NCBI RefSeq assembly: GCF_000758625.1
Contig: NZ_CP009283.1
Coordinates: 2,615,501-2,679,500, forward strand
DNA: 64,000 bases
Source of the DNA: Paenibacillus sp. FSL R7-0273
Lineage (GTDB): Bacteria; Bacillota; Bacilli; Paenibacillales; Paenibacillaceae
Reading direction: 5' to 3'
Position numbers and translations under genes: made by a program. The notes beneath the pieces were generated by a model, which saw nothing but the letters and a program-made list of their open reading frames with translations, did no database searches and was not told where the DNA came from. Every line of letters begins with the position of its first letter. Position 1 is the stretch's first letter. Shown piece after piece: positions 44,187-53,541 of the stretch.

Positions 44187-44900
44187 TTACAGCCATTTTG
44201 CCTTCTGGATTCTGTAAGCCTCTAAACAACTGTTGATAAAATCTAACTCATCTCCTGTTATAGATTCCTTCCCTTTACTAGATAGTATTAAACCGGAGTT
44301 TTGTTGGTTTGTTGAAGTTGAGAGATTGTCTCCTTGAAGAATATATTTTGAATAAAATAACTCCATGGGGATTTCATTGAATTTTTGAAAATATATAGTG
44401 ACAGCATAATAAAGTTCTAATTTATCTGTAAAGCTGAAAGTCTCTCGGCTTAATGTCTCAAGAAGATCGAAACGTCGAGTGATTGCTGCAATATTAAATC
44501 TTTCTTTATCTTCAAGATCAAGAACTTTTATATGGTTAGATTGTAAATTAGCTCTTTGAATATGTGTGACAAGTTCGTGCACCTGTTTAATTTCACTATT
44601 ACATAATAAATAATCTACCATATTCCATGTTTGATCCTCTAACCTAGTTATGAATGCTTTTATTTCTTCAGGAGCCTTTTCTATAACCCCCGCATTGATT
44701 AGTGATTGTGGATCTCCTCCTGTAATCTCTGCAAGAGCTCGTGTGACTTCTTCGGATGCAGGTGGCTTAGCTCCTGATCTTAATTTACTAATATAAGATC
44801 GGTCTATTTTAATTCCAGAATCTTTTAATCGTTCTAAAATTTCATTAATACTTAATTCGCTATTCTGTATGTATTTGTCAAGTAAATGAGCATATCCCAC
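44187..44900 (-). CDS. XRE-family regulator of the transposon
   Basis: The GTG start follows AAAAAGGAG by eight bases. The N-terminal helix-turn-helix (LLDKYIQNSELSINEILERLKDSGIKIDRSYISKLRSGAKPP) is XRE-like; the remaining 150 residues are helical and of unknown fold, perhaps for sensing or dimerisation. It is divergent from the tniQ-tnsABC operon, and the -35 elements of both promoters overlap, so it most likely represses transposition genes and itself. Its partner is the 78-residue gene behind it. Confidence 0.82.
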   Translation of the reverse strand: MGYAHLLDKYIQNSELSINEILERLKDSGIKIDRSYISKLRSGAKPPASEEVTRALAEITGGDPQSLINAGVIEKAPEEIKAFITRLEDQTWNMVDYLLCNSEIKQVHELVTHIQRANLQSNHIKVLDLEDKERFNIAAITRRFDLLETLSRETFSFTDKLELYYAVTIYFQKFNEIPMELFYSKYILQGDNLSTSTNQQNSGLILSSKGKESITGDELDFINSCLEAYRIQKAKWL

Positions 44901-44928
44901 GTTGCGTTCTCCTTTTTATAAAAAAAAT

Positions 44929-44957
44929 TTATTAAATGTAGTCATAAAAATTGACAA
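44929..44957 (-). promoter_or_regulatory. promoter of the xre regulator
   Basis: On the minus strand TTGTCA (44957-44952) and TAATAA (44934-44929) are 17 bases apart. Its -35 box overlaps that of the tniQ promoter. Confidence 0.5.
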
Positions 44958-44979
44958 ACTGAAAAAAGGAAGGTAAGAT
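44951..44979 (+). promoter_or_regulatory. promoter of the tniQ-tnsABC operon
   Basis: A consensus TTGACA (44951-44956) and TAAGAT (44974-44979) are separated by 17 bases. Confidence 0.65.
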
Positions 44980-44995
44980 GTTCCGATGACTAATT

Positions 44996-45013
44996 AGGTC
45001 AAATTTATGACCT
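44996..45013. promoter_or_regulatory. palindromic operator in the tniQ leader
   Basis: AGGTCA and TGACCT form a dyad with a 6-base AT centre, roughly 10-30 bases after the predicted transcription start. It is a good candidate for XRE binding; an earlier in-frame ATG (45007) sits inside it and is not the start. Confidence 0.5.
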
Positions 45014-45033
45014 TTAAAAAGAGAGGAGAGCCT

Positions 45034-46755
45034 ATGAAAGGTTCTTTAATACTACATCCAAAACCCTTCCATGATGAAAGTTTAAAAGGTTATATTATTC
45101 GTCTTGCTGAGTTAAACCTTTGCCCAGATATCTTTATATTCTATAAAATGGCTGGACTCCGTAAATCTCATTCAGTTGTTAACGTAAACATGGTCAAAGA
45201 GAAAGTTAACCTTACTAACTTGAGCACGATGACAACTTGTACTGAGGATCAATTGGTCTCTCTCAGCTTCAACAATGAACTAGGAAAATCAAATGAAAAT
45301 AGTAAAAAAACTAATAAAATCATGATTCAAGGTACTCTTATAAGAAAGCAACAAATTTGTTCACTTTGCTTATCTGAAAAAGGATATCATCGCAAATTAT
45401 GGGATTTAAGCATTGTAACCACTTGTCCTACCCATTTATGTTTACTCATTGATGAGTGTCCTCGATGCCGGAAGAAAATATCATCACATCGTTCGAATCT
45501 CATGAAATGCAGATGTGGCTATGATTTAAGAAAAGCTCCAATTGTTAAGGTATCAGCAAAACATACATATTTATCAAATTTAATTAATAAAAGAATGTTT
45601 TCCCAGCTACCAATCACCCCCTCTACAATCAATCCTTTAGAAAATCTGGAGATCCTAGACCTGATATATTTAGTGATGTTTTTTTGTGAAGCGAAGTCAA
45701 ATTACCATGATGGTATCAAACAATATCGGTTCGTGCATAATTACAAGAGCGCTGATTTACATGAACTTATTCAAAATAGCATTAGTATTTTTAATGAATG
45801 GCCGACCTCATTTTATAATTTTTTAGACGGAATGAGAACCAATCTGAACTCATTTTATAAAAGGCTATATCTTTGCTTACCTTATCCAGAATTTTTATTT
45901 ATTCATCAAGAATTTGTTAATTACTATGAACAAAATGAAGATTCTATATATTTCAAAACCAGTTATAAGGAAACATTAGAAAAAAAGATAATTTCACAAA
46001 AACACTTGTTGATAAAGTCCAACCAACTAAATGATCTAAAATATTGTACCACTAATGAAGTATCGGACTTATTGGGATTAAAACAACGTGTACAAATTGT
46101 TGCTCTTGGAAAAAAAGAAATAATTAGATTGGTGAATGACGCCAACTTAATAAGCAGGTACAATTTTGTTTTTGACCGTCAGAGTGTAGAAAACCTTCTT
46201 AAGGAAATTCAAATATTTATGCAAGAGCCTCCTGAAGAAATCACTTCAATTATATCATTTCAAGAAGCTCTGCGCATATTTACAAACTGGGGTCAAAAAC
46301 TTACTGACTTCCTTCATAGTATCATGACAAAACAAATTAGAGCCTGTGGACGATCTAATGAAATTGGTTTATATAGTTTTTTATTTATTGCTAGTGAGGT
46401 AGAAAGTGTTGTCAAAGGAGGATGGTTGTCTATTAACGATATCGCTCATGAACAGGGTATTGATAGAAAGGAGATCTGTTCATGGATAGATAAAGGTTTC
46501 TTACCAGCCAAACGGGTTCAAAACCATTATTTTTTAATTACTCCTATTGATTTCCAAAAGTTTAATGAATTATACGTCACAGCAAGAGAGTTGGTTAAAA
46601 TCCACCCGGAAATTCACTCATCAGGCAAGCTTTTTCGCGTTCTGGTTAGCATGGGAGTGGAGCCTGTAAGCGGTCCTAAAATTGATGGTGGTGCAAGGTA
46701 TTTGTACAAAAGAGATTCTAGTTTAATGCAGCTGTTAGGTTTAAAAGATTCATAG
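45034..46755 (+). CDS. tniQ: TniQ/TnsD-type target selector 1
   Basis: This is a TniQ-family protein of 573 residues. Its N-terminal TniQ domain begins HPKPFHDESLKGYIIRLAELN, and its zinc ribbon is CSLCLSEKGYHRKLWDL..CPTHLCLLIDECPRC..MKCRCGYDL. The C-terminal part contains winged-helix-like segments (YCTTNEVSDLLGLKQR; WLSINDIAHEQGIDRKEICSWIDKGFL). ATG 45034 was chosen because GAGAGGAGAG is directly upstream. In Tn7 the related TnsD binds the attachment site; here it heads the operon. Whether it recognises nrdJ is inference. Confidence 0.88.
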   Translation: MKGSLILHPKPFHDESLKGYIIRLAELNLCPDIFIFYKMAGLRKSHSVVNVNMVKEKVNLTNLSTMTTCTEDQLVSLSFNNELGKSNENSKKTNKIMIQGTLIRKQQICSLCLSEKGYHRKLWDLSIVTTCPTHLCLLIDECPRCRKKISSHRSNLMKCRCGYDLRKAPIVKVSAKHTYLSNLINKRMFSQLPITPSTINPLENLEILDLIYLVMFFCEAKSNYHDGIKQYRFVHNYKSADLHELIQNSISIFNEWPTSFYNFLDGMRTNLNSFYKRLYLCLPYPEFLFIHQEFVNYYEQNEDSIYFKTSYKETLEKKIISQKHLLIKSNQLNDLKYCTTNEVSDLLGLKQRVQIVALGKKEIIRLVNDANLISRYNFVFDRQSVENLLKEIQIFMQEPPEEITSIISFQEALRIFTNWGQKLTDFLHSIMTKQIRACGRSNEIGLYSFLFIASEVESVVKGGWLSINDIAHEQGIDRKEICSWIDKGFLPAKRVQNHYFLITPIDFQKFNELYVTARELVKIHPEIHSSGKLFRVLVSMGVEPVSGPKIDGGARYLYKRDSSLMQLLGLKDS

Positions 46756-46797
46756 CCTGGAAATGATATTTTAGTAGAGTTGTAATAAGGAGGTATT

Positions 46798-47484
46798 ATG
46801 AAAATGAATCAGCCAGCTAGAAAAATAAAGGCTACTAGAGGAAAAAACCATAGGTGGAAGGTTCCTTATTTTAAAAATGGAAGGATGATTCATTGCGAAA
46901 GCGGCTTAGAGCGAGACTATGTAAGGGTAACTGATTTTGATCAGAATGTTGTAGAGATTGCGTACCAGCCGTTGTTTATTCCATACAGAATAAAAGGGAG
47001 AATTCGTTTCTATTACCCTGATTTTAAAGTTACATTTAAAGATGGCACAGTCTTAATAGTGGAAATCAAACCTCATTCCAAAGTGTCTAAGCCGGAAATC
47101 CAATTAAAAGCACTTGTAGGTCGATTATATTGTAAGAAAAAAGGATGGAAATATATTATCGTAACCGAAAAGCAATTATATGAAAATAGTTGCTTACTCT
47201 TTAATTTAGGATTTCTAAGAGCTCTTGGTCATCAACCACAAGTTCCATCAATCGTATTGCAGAATGTTTATGATACTCTATGTATAACCGGAGCCACTAC
47301 GATATATATGCTTCGTGAAAATTGTCAAGATATTGATGATGAATTTTTTTATGCTGCAATTTACAAGCTTATTTATTTTCAAAAAGTATTTGCTGATTTA
47401 ATTGCATCGGAGTTGACTGATGAAACATTGGTGTCCGTCAATATAAATCATTTTCAGTTGGGAGGGGAAGTTTGTGCATCGTAA
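46798..47484 (+). CDS. tnsA: TnsA endonuclease
   Basis: This 228-residue protein is the Tn7-type nuclease that cuts the 5' strands at the transposon ends, enabling cut-and-paste movement. Catalytic residues of the type II restriction-enzyme fold are visible: Glu34 (CESGLERDY), Asp75 (YYPDFKV) and Glu89-x-Lys91 (VEIKPHSK). The second half has the winged-helix domain expected to meet TnsC. AAGGAGG precedes ATG 46798. The stop overlaps the next gene by 11 bases. Confidence 0.93.
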   Translation: MKMNQPARKIKATRGKNHRWKVPYFKNGRMIHCESGLERDYVRVTDFDQNVVEIAYQPLFIPYRIKGRIRFYYPDFKVTFKDGTVLIVEIKPHSKVSKPEIQLKALVGRLYCKKKGWKYIIVTEKQLYENSCLLFNLGFLRALGHQPQVPSIVLQNVYDTLCITGATTIYMLRENCQDIDDEFFYAAIYKLIYFQKVFADLIASELTDETLVSVNINHFQLGGEVCAS

Positions 47485-48172
47485 AGAGGAGGCCAAAAAG
47501 AGATTGTTTGAACAAATCGACAGGAGTATGTTTTTTAGTATTCCCGGTGTTGTTCATAGCATAAAGGGAAACAGGCAGATAAGTAGATTTCTTTTTACGC
47601 CAGGAACTAGGTTTTTTCTAGCGGATGCTGATTATATTGTTCTTAAAATAAACAGTAAAGATATAGAAGTTGTTAACTGTTCAAATGCTATTGTAGAAAC
47701 TCTAAGTCATGATAAATTATTTAAAGATTGGTCAGCTGGAACATCAATAGTGAAGCAAGGTGATTTGCCTCTGCAAGTATTATTAGGAGTTTATGAATTT
47801 GTCGGGTACAAAAAGCAGATAACAATGAAAATGGCACTAAAGTACGGCATATTACAACCAATTATTGATGGACAAATAGAGCCTGTTGCGTACAAAGATT
47901 ATGTTAATGCACTACCGGAAGAGTTGCGTAAAGTGATCTCAGTTACAACGATTTATCAATGGAAAAGAAGATGGGATAGAGCACAAGATAAGAAAAACTT
48001 AATTAAAAGAGATGATATAAAAAATATCAGAGAAAAAATTACATGGACTGAATTAACACAATTATTTCATGAGTGTCTCGTACAGCTAGGAAAAGAAGAG
48101 GGCGATAAATTAAATGCACTACATTATCTTGAATTAAAAAGAAAATTGCGCGAATTTCGCTCGCAAAATTAG
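47474..48172 (+). CDS. stand-alone TnsB N-terminal (DNA-binding) paralogue
   Basis: This 232-residue protein starts at GTG 47474 with GGGAGGGGAAG upstream. From about residue 38 to its end it aligns along its whole length with residues 4 to about 190 of the following TnsB: TPGTRFFLADADYIVLK against SPGTRFRLGDMEYIVRK, PIIDGQIEPVAYKDY against PIINGQVKPAQYTDY, and IYQWKRRWDRAQDKK against IYRWKKRWDSTQDKR. It stops before the RNase H catalytic core, with a clean stop codon 10 bases before tnsB, so it is a real short gene and not a frameshift. It likely binds the transposon ends as a helper or inhibitor; this is inference. Confidence 0.85.
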   Translation: MHRKEEAKKRLFEQIDRSMFFSIPGVVHSIKGNRQISRFLFTPGTRFFLADADYIVLKINSKDIEVVNCSNAIVETLSHDKLFKDWSAGTSIVKQGDLPLQVLLGVYEFVGYKKQITMKMALKYGILQPIIDGQIEPVAYKDYVNALPEELRKVISVTTIYQWKRRWDRAQDKKNLIKRDDIKNIREKITWTELTQLFHECLVQLGKEEGDKLNALHYLELKRKLREFRSQN

Positions 48173-48182
48173 AGGTGAATAA

Positions 48183-50318
48183 GTGCAAAGTTTTTCCTTT
48201 TCACCAGGAACTAGATTTCGGCTGGGAGATATGGAGTACATTGTCCGTAAAGAGAATGGTAATGATATAGAGGTCACTAACTACTCATATGACACTGTAG
48301 AAATTTTTAGTTTAGATGAATTGGTTTTAGCTTGGTCAGAAGGAACATTGCTGGTAAAACAAGATGATATACCTGAGTTGGCACAAATAGCGAATTATGA
48401 TATTAAAATGTATACAGAACAAGAAATAAACGATATGGAGATAAGGTATAGAATTTTAGAACCTATTATTAATGGGCAAGTAAAGCCTGCTCAGTATACT
48501 GATTATATCAAAGGTTTACCCGATGAATTACGCAAAGTGACTTCAATTGCTTCAATATATCGATGGAAGAAACGTTGGGATAGTACACAGGATAAAAGAA
48601 GCCTTATCAGAAGAGACGATTTGAAAGGTCCAAAACAACGAACTACACCGACTGAAATAGTTGAGATCATCAAGGGGATTCTCAAGCAAATTGAAAAGGA
48701 AGGAGTCAATATCTCTAACAGAAAAATACATCTTGAATTAAAAAGAAGATTAAAGGATATGAATCTAACCAGAGATGAAATACGTAAGATCAAAGCCTGC
48801 AGCGACACTACTGTCTATCGAATAGTACAGGATTTAACAGATACTTACCAAAAAGATAAGATGAGACATGGGGTAGTGCAAGCAAATTTGAAGAGAGATG
48901 GGTCTACTGGTGAAGTTTACGTAGAACGTCCGCTTCAGAGGGTAGAGATCGACTGGACTCCAATAGATCTTTTTATTGTAGATGTAATGAATCTTGTTAC
49001 TGAGCGATATTATCTGGTCTATGGTATAGATAAATTAACGGGATATCCTCTCGGATTTTACATTTCTGAAAAAGAACCTGACGCACATGCTATCAAACAA
49101 TGTTTACTGCATATCATGCTTCCGAAAACTCATATTCGAAAACTTTATCCAAATCTAAAACATGACTGGTTAGCATACGGTGTTCCAGAAGAAATTGTAC
49201 TTGATAATGCCAAAGTAAACGAGTCGGAAGATCTGGAGGAAATTTGTAATTTGTTAGGGGTTGAACTTGATTATCCTCCAATACAATCAGGTCACCTTAA
49301 GGGAACAATTGAGAGAGCATTCCAAAGTTTAAATACTAAAGTATTCCATGGTATCCCAGGAACAACATTTTCAAATACAAAAGAAAAAGATCAGTATGAT
49401 TCTGAAGGTAAAGCTTGTGTAACTCTAAGAGCATTGTATGAAATAATTCATATAACACTGATTGAACTCGTTGCAAACGATTATGACACCGCCAGAGGCG
49501 GGACACCACAGATTCTATGGACAGAGGCTTTAAAAGACACTCGAGTTCATAGAAAGCTTCCCTACAAAAAAGAAGACCTAAAACTCTTACTCGGGACTGG
49601 AATTGAACCGCGGACGATTACAAACAAAGGAATCAATATTCAAAACCAATTCTATCAAAGTTCTGAACTCATGAAACTACGAGATCGTAAGGAACGAACG
49701 AAGGATGATTCAAAAGTAAGAGTACGTTTTGATAAAGCGGATATGAGAGTTATTTATATTTGGGATGAAAAAAATCGGCAGTATCTTGAAGCGTATCCCA
49801 CGAGGAATAGTTTTAGAAGGAAAAAAATTAATCCTGAATACCCGGTTCATTATGAGCAACTTCATCACTATAACTATAAGAACTATAAAGGTTACAAAGA
49901 TTTTGATACAGATGCAGTAGGCGAAGGATATCACGAAGTAATGGAAATAGTTAATCTGAGTAGACTTGAAATTTTAAAACTTGAAAAAATGACTCAGGAC
50001 GAACGCGCAGCAAAATATTATGATGATATATCAGCAATTAACCTAGTGTACGATTTACAATTGGCTCCAGAGGGGATAGAAACGTTAGAACTCTTAGATG
50101 AAAATGATGAAGAGGTTAGTATTGCTTTGAAAAAAAATATTCAAAGCAAAAAGAAGAAGCAAGCCACGTCTCAAAAAGTCACTTCTTCTAAAGGAAAAGA
50201 AGAGAATAGCAAGTCAAATCCTAATACCAGTTCCATTTCCAAACCATCACCTGAAAATATTGATGATCTCAGCAAAGAGAGTGGCGCTTGGGGAACTTCA
50301 TTAAAAAAAGCGAGGTAA
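48183..50318 (+). CDS. tnsB: TnsB transposase (DDE)
   Basis: This 711-residue protein does the 3' strand cleavage and joining. It has N-terminal end-binding HTH domains, then the retroviral-type core with Asp257 (VEIDWTPID), Asp341 (IVLDNAKV) and Glu377 (HLKGTIERAF); the 36-residue Asp-Glu spacing fits a DDE enzyme. A beta-barrel region (RVRFDKADMRVIYIWDEKNRQYLEA) follows, and a charged Ser/Lys tail ends in the likely TnsC contact. GTG start with GAGGTGAATAA upstream. It is overlapped by tnsC's ribosome site. Confidence 0.95.
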   Translation: MQSFSFSPGTRFRLGDMEYIVRKENGNDIEVTNYSYDTVEIFSLDELVLAWSEGTLLVKQDDIPELAQIANYDIKMYTEQEINDMEIRYRILEPIINGQVKPAQYTDYIKGLPDELRKVTSIASIYRWKKRWDSTQDKRSLIRRDDLKGPKQRTTPTEIVEIIKGILKQIEKEGVNISNRKIHLELKRRLKDMNLTRDEIRKIKACSDTTVYRIVQDLTDTYQKDKMRHGVVQANLKRDGSTGEVYVERPLQRVEIDWTPIDLFIVDVMNLVTERYYLVYGIDKLTGYPLGFYISEKEPDAHAIKQCLLHIMLPKTHIRKLYPNLKHDWLAYGVPEEIVLDNAKVNESEDLEEICNLLGVELDYPPIQSGHLKGTIERAFQSLNTKVFHGIPGTTFSNTKEKDQYDSEGKACVTLRALYEIIHITLIELVANDYDTARGGTPQILWTEALKDTRVHRKLPYKKEDLKLLLGTGIEPRTITNKGINIQNQFYQSSELMKLRDRKERTKDDSKVRVRFDKADMRVIYIWDEKNRQYLEAYPTRNSFRRKKINPEYPVHYEQLHHYNYKNYKGYKDFDTDAVGEGYHEVMEIVNLSRLEILKLEKMTQDERAAKYYDDISAINLVYDLQLAPEGIETLELLDENDEEVSIALKKNIQSKKKKQATSQKVTSSKGKEENSKSNPNTSSISKPSPENIDDLSKESGAWGTSLKKAR

Positions 50319-50323
50319 AATTG

Positions 50324-51370
50324 ATGACAGATAAAACAAGAGAATTTTCATCTTTAAATTCAAAACCGGCATCTTTTAAAAAATATGCAACGAGAGTAGA
50401 ACATGTCAAGAAAATAGTCATAGAACATCCGAGATTTAATGAAGCAATGAAACTTCTTGAGGAAGTTCATGAATTATCCAAAGAATCCGTACTGGCAGAA
50501 GGATTGTTTATCTGCGGAAGAACAGGCGTAGGTAAAACAACTTTCCTAGAACACTACTTGGAACGTTTTCCACGCCAAGAAATGGACGATTATACGAAGG
50601 TACCTATCCTATACGTAAAGGTGCCTCCAAGAGCTAAGTCACCAAAAAGTGTAGCCTCTAAAATTTTGTATCACCTGGGAGATATTTTTTTTGATACAGG
50701 TACGGAGGAGAATATGACAGGACGGATACAGCATTTCGTTCGAGAATGTAATATTGAAATGATTATCCTTGATGAATTTCAGCATTTAATTGATCGAGAT
50801 ACTCAGCATGTACTTGCTTTAGCATCAGATTGGTTGAAAACCCTCGCTGAGGAGATTCAGATACCGGTTGTATTGTGTGGATTGCCAGAATCTCAGAGAA
50901 TCTTTGAACATAATGAACAGTTAGATGGGAGATATTCGAATCGTATTTTCCTTGAACCTTTTTATTTTAGTTCTCCAGAAGAGCAGATTGAGTTCCGTAT
51001 GTTTCTGAAGTATCTGGATGCTGAACTCCCCTTTTCTGAAAGTTCAAATCTTAGTGATCCACAATTAGCAGCAAAAATTTATTATTTTTCACATGGAGTT
51101 CCTAGGTATATTAAAGATTTAGTAAAAGAAGCTACTAAAATTTCACTGCGTCAAGGAAAAGATTGCATTACCGAATCTTCTTTAAGGGATGCATGCTACC
51201 GAATTACACGTTCATCTCGCCCATATGCTTTGATTCCGTTTGACAATAACAAATTTGACTTAGCAGAATGGTTAGATGTTGAGGATAAAAAGAATCAAGC
51301 TTTTATAAAAGAATCCCAGGAGGAAGCCAAAGAACGACGGAGAAGAAAGAAGAAAAAAGCAACTCATTAA
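50324..51370 (+). CDS. tnsC: TnsC AAA+ regulator
   Basis: This 348-residue AAA+ ATPase links target choice to the transposase. Walker A is GRTGVGKTT (65-73) and Walker B is IILDEFQH (Asp150, Glu151). A sensor region (VVLCGLPES) and arginine-rich segment (GRYSNRIFLEPF) follow. The C-terminal tail is very basic (KERRRRKKKK). ATG 50324 lies eight or nine bases after GAGGTAAAAT, which itself overlaps the tnsB stop. The size and layout fit the TnsC/TniB group. Confidence 0.94.
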   Translation: MTDKTREFSSLNSKPASFKKYATRVEHVKKIVIEHPRFNEAMKLLEEVHELSKESVLAEGLFICGRTGVGKTTFLEHYLERFPRQEMDDYTKVPILYVKVPPRAKSPKSVASKILYHLGDIFFDTGTEENMTGRIQHFVRECNIEMIILDEFQHLIDRDTQHVLALASDWLKTLAEEIQIPVVLCGLPESQRIFEHNEQLDGRYSNRIFLEPFYFSSPEEQIEFRMFLKYLDAELPFSESSNLSDPQLAAKIYYFSHGVPRYIKDLVKEATKISLRQGKDCITESSLRDACYRITRSSRPYALIPFDNNKFDLAEWLDVEDKKNQAFIKESQEEAKERRRRKKKKATH

Positions 51371-51387
51371 AAACAAAAAATATACTT

Positions 51388-51426
51388 CAAAAAGAGTATT
51401 TGCAAACCTGCAAATGCTCTTTTTGC
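51388..51426 (+). terminator. terminator between tnsC and second tniQ
   Basis: AAAAAGAG.ATTTGCA pairs with TGCAAAT.CTCTTTTT. It separates the second tniQ from the main operon, so that gene needs its own promoter, which I could not identify. Confidence 0.88.
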
Positions 51427-51565
51427 GTTAGGAAATATGAGTGTTTTATTAAGAAGAATTGGAGATACTAGAATTAGAGTGAGATTTATAGATCCTAACT
51501 AACTATTAGATCATTATTTACTAGCCTCTTATCTTTTTTATATGAATAGGAAGGTGTCAATCAAG

Positions 51566-53416
51566 ATGAAAAGATTAATTAAGCATCCAAAGTATATTGA
51601 AGGAGAGAGCTTGGCAGGTTATACATATCGGCTTTCCAAAGAGAATAGATACTCAGGAATTACAAACCTGGCAAAAAAATTAAACTGTCATTCATTACAA
51701 ATAAACAAAAATGAATTTAATCATACTATGATCAGGAGATTAAGCCAACTCTCAGATAATCCAATTGAGAGTTTAAAATCTGGTTCTACAAATACAGTTA
51801 GATTAATGTTAGGTGATACATTATACAATCATATGATTCAACGGCATAGAATTAAATACTGCCCAATTTGTATTGAGAAGGGTGAACTTAGACATAAATG
51901 GTACTGGTCACTTTATCCTTATACTGTATGTCTTGAACATTCGGTTTTACTTATAGACAGGTGTTCCTTCTGCCAATCCTATATTGGGATAAAAGATTTT
52001 ATGTATGGTAAATGTTCTAAGTGCAATTTCTCTTACAAGAAAGCTGTGACCCAAAAAGTTGATCAGAGTAGCATAATGTATTTAGCCCAAAAGGATTTGA
52101 CTGAGCGATTATTTCAAAGTAGAAATTCAATCATATTTCCTGAACTATCAATCCGGCGATACTTATCACTTGCCTATCATAGTTTTTACTTAATTGAAGG
52201 TATGAATAGTTTTCTTGATAACACAACACCAATACACGCATTTATACAAAAGAGGTCAAGAGAGCAAAGCGTAGAAAATGCCATAACCGTTTATTCTAAT
52301 GTATTTTGGATGTACAGTGACTTTCCTTCGCACTATTATCGTGTATTGCAGGCTTTTCAGAACCTACAAAATCGCCATAGCTATGAAAGAAAAACAAACT
52401 ATGAAGAAATACTCAAACATCCACAATTCAATGTAATAAAAGAAGCCTACGAAGCTTATTGGATTAAACAGTTAAATGAGAGGAAAATTCGCAAAGATTT
52501 TTCAGTCTTTAAATCTAATCAGAGCCTACTTGAAAAACGTGATTTTATTGCACGTGAGGAGATTAAAGGACTATATGGCTATGGATATAAGAAAATTAGT
52601 GGGCTAGCAGATAATAATTTAATCTTATTAAATGATAAGGTGAAGGGTAGCAGCAAGAAGTACTACGTTGAAAAAACTTCCTTTGAACAAGCTTTAAAGA
52701 TAAGTAAGCAATATATTACTCGTCGAGAAGCAGCGGATTTTCTGGGAATTCGGAAGGACTCCATTCCTCCATTGATTAAAGAAAAGTTATTGAATGAATA
52801 TAAAACACCGTTCTCAAATGTCACGCAGTTATTAAGATCCGAAGTAACGGGTCTTATGAAACGATGTCGTGGGGAACAGAAAGAGCCTAAACCACAGAAT
52901 ATCTTTTTTCATCAAGCTTTAATTAAATATTCAGTTGTTGGGCTTACAATAGTTAAAATACTAAAGCTAATTAGTGAGGAACGATTGGAGCCATATTCAA
53001 AATTGAATTCAGATAATTTGGCCGGTCTGTTTTTTGAACAACATCAACTGGAACAATGCATTTCCGAGATAAAGAAAGAGAAAACAGTAATCGAAGGTTA
53101 TTATATGAACGATGTTATTAACATGCTTCATATTGGAGAGAAGGCCATGAAAGTATTTATGAGTAAGGGAATATTGTTACCGGAGAAAGTTATTGTGCTG
53201 AAAGATGGGAGGAAACGATACTTATTCAATAAGAATTTTATAGATCAATTCATAGGCGATTATTTAAGCATTAAGCAAGCATCGATTGAATACGGAATGC
53301 CAGAAACTAAAATTCGCCATTGGATTAGAATCGGTAAGTTACATGAAAAGATGCACAGGATTGGACAAAAATATTGGCTCAAAAGATCAAAGATTGAGGA
53401 ATTAAAAACACTATAA
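51566..53416 (+). CDS. tniQ: TniQ/TnsD-type target selector 2
   Basis: This second TniQ-family protein, 616 residues, has its own N terminus LIKHPKYIEGESLAGYTYRLSKENRYSG, zinc ribbon (CPICIEKGELRHKWYWSLYPYTVCLEHSVLLIDRC..CSKCNF) and two C-terminal winged-helix or HTH-like segments (YITRREAADFLGIRKDS; IKQASIEYGMPETKIRHWIRIGKL). GGAAGG precedes ATG 51566; the earlier ATG at 51542 lacks one. It is as long as TnsD, so it may read a different target than the first TniQ. Confidence 0.88.
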   Translation: MKRLIKHPKYIEGESLAGYTYRLSKENRYSGITNLAKKLNCHSLQINKNEFNHTMIRRLSQLSDNPIESLKSGSTNTVRLMLGDTLYNHMIQRHRIKYCPICIEKGELRHKWYWSLYPYTVCLEHSVLLIDRCSFCQSYIGIKDFMYGKCSKCNFSYKKAVTQKVDQSSIMYLAQKDLTERLFQSRNSIIFPELSIRRYLSLAYHSFYLIEGMNSFLDNTTPIHAFIQKRSREQSVENAITVYSNVFWMYSDFPSHYYRVLQAFQNLQNRHSYERKTNYEEILKHPQFNVIKEAYEAYWIKQLNERKIRKDFSVFKSNQSLLEKRDFIAREEIKGLYGYGYKKISGLADNNLILLNDKVKGSSKKYYVEKTSFEQALKISKQYITRREAADFLGIRKDSIPPLIKEKLLNEYKTPFSNVTQLLRSEVTGLMKRCRGEQKEPKPQNIFFHQALIKYSVVGLTIVKILKLISEERLEPYSKLNSDNLAGLFFEQHQLEQCISEIKKEKTVIEGYYMNDVINMLHIGEKAMKVFMSKGILLPEKVIVLKDGRKRYLFNKNFIDQFIGDYLSIKQASIEYGMPETKIRHWIRIGKLHEKMHRIGQKYWLKRSKIEELKTL

Positions 53417-53541
53417 TTATCGAAACATTATAAGTGAGCAAAAATTTAAGTTCTACATCTATATAGAACGTAATTAATAAACTAACATAATCTTTCCATC
53501 GCCAAGTCTGGTAATACCTAGTAAATAAATTCGAGGCGGCG

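Larger units (their letters stand above)
43721..53416. mobile_element. core of a Tn7-like transposon (end to second tniQ)
   Basis: This covers the end repeats, regulator pair, tniQ, tnsA, tnsB-like fragment gene, tnsB, tnsC and second tniQ. Cargo continues beyond; the far end was not located in the window. The GC content and codon use (AAA, ATA, TTA rich) differ clearly from the flanking nrdJ. No Cas or tyrosine-recombinase gene is present. Confidence 0.85.
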
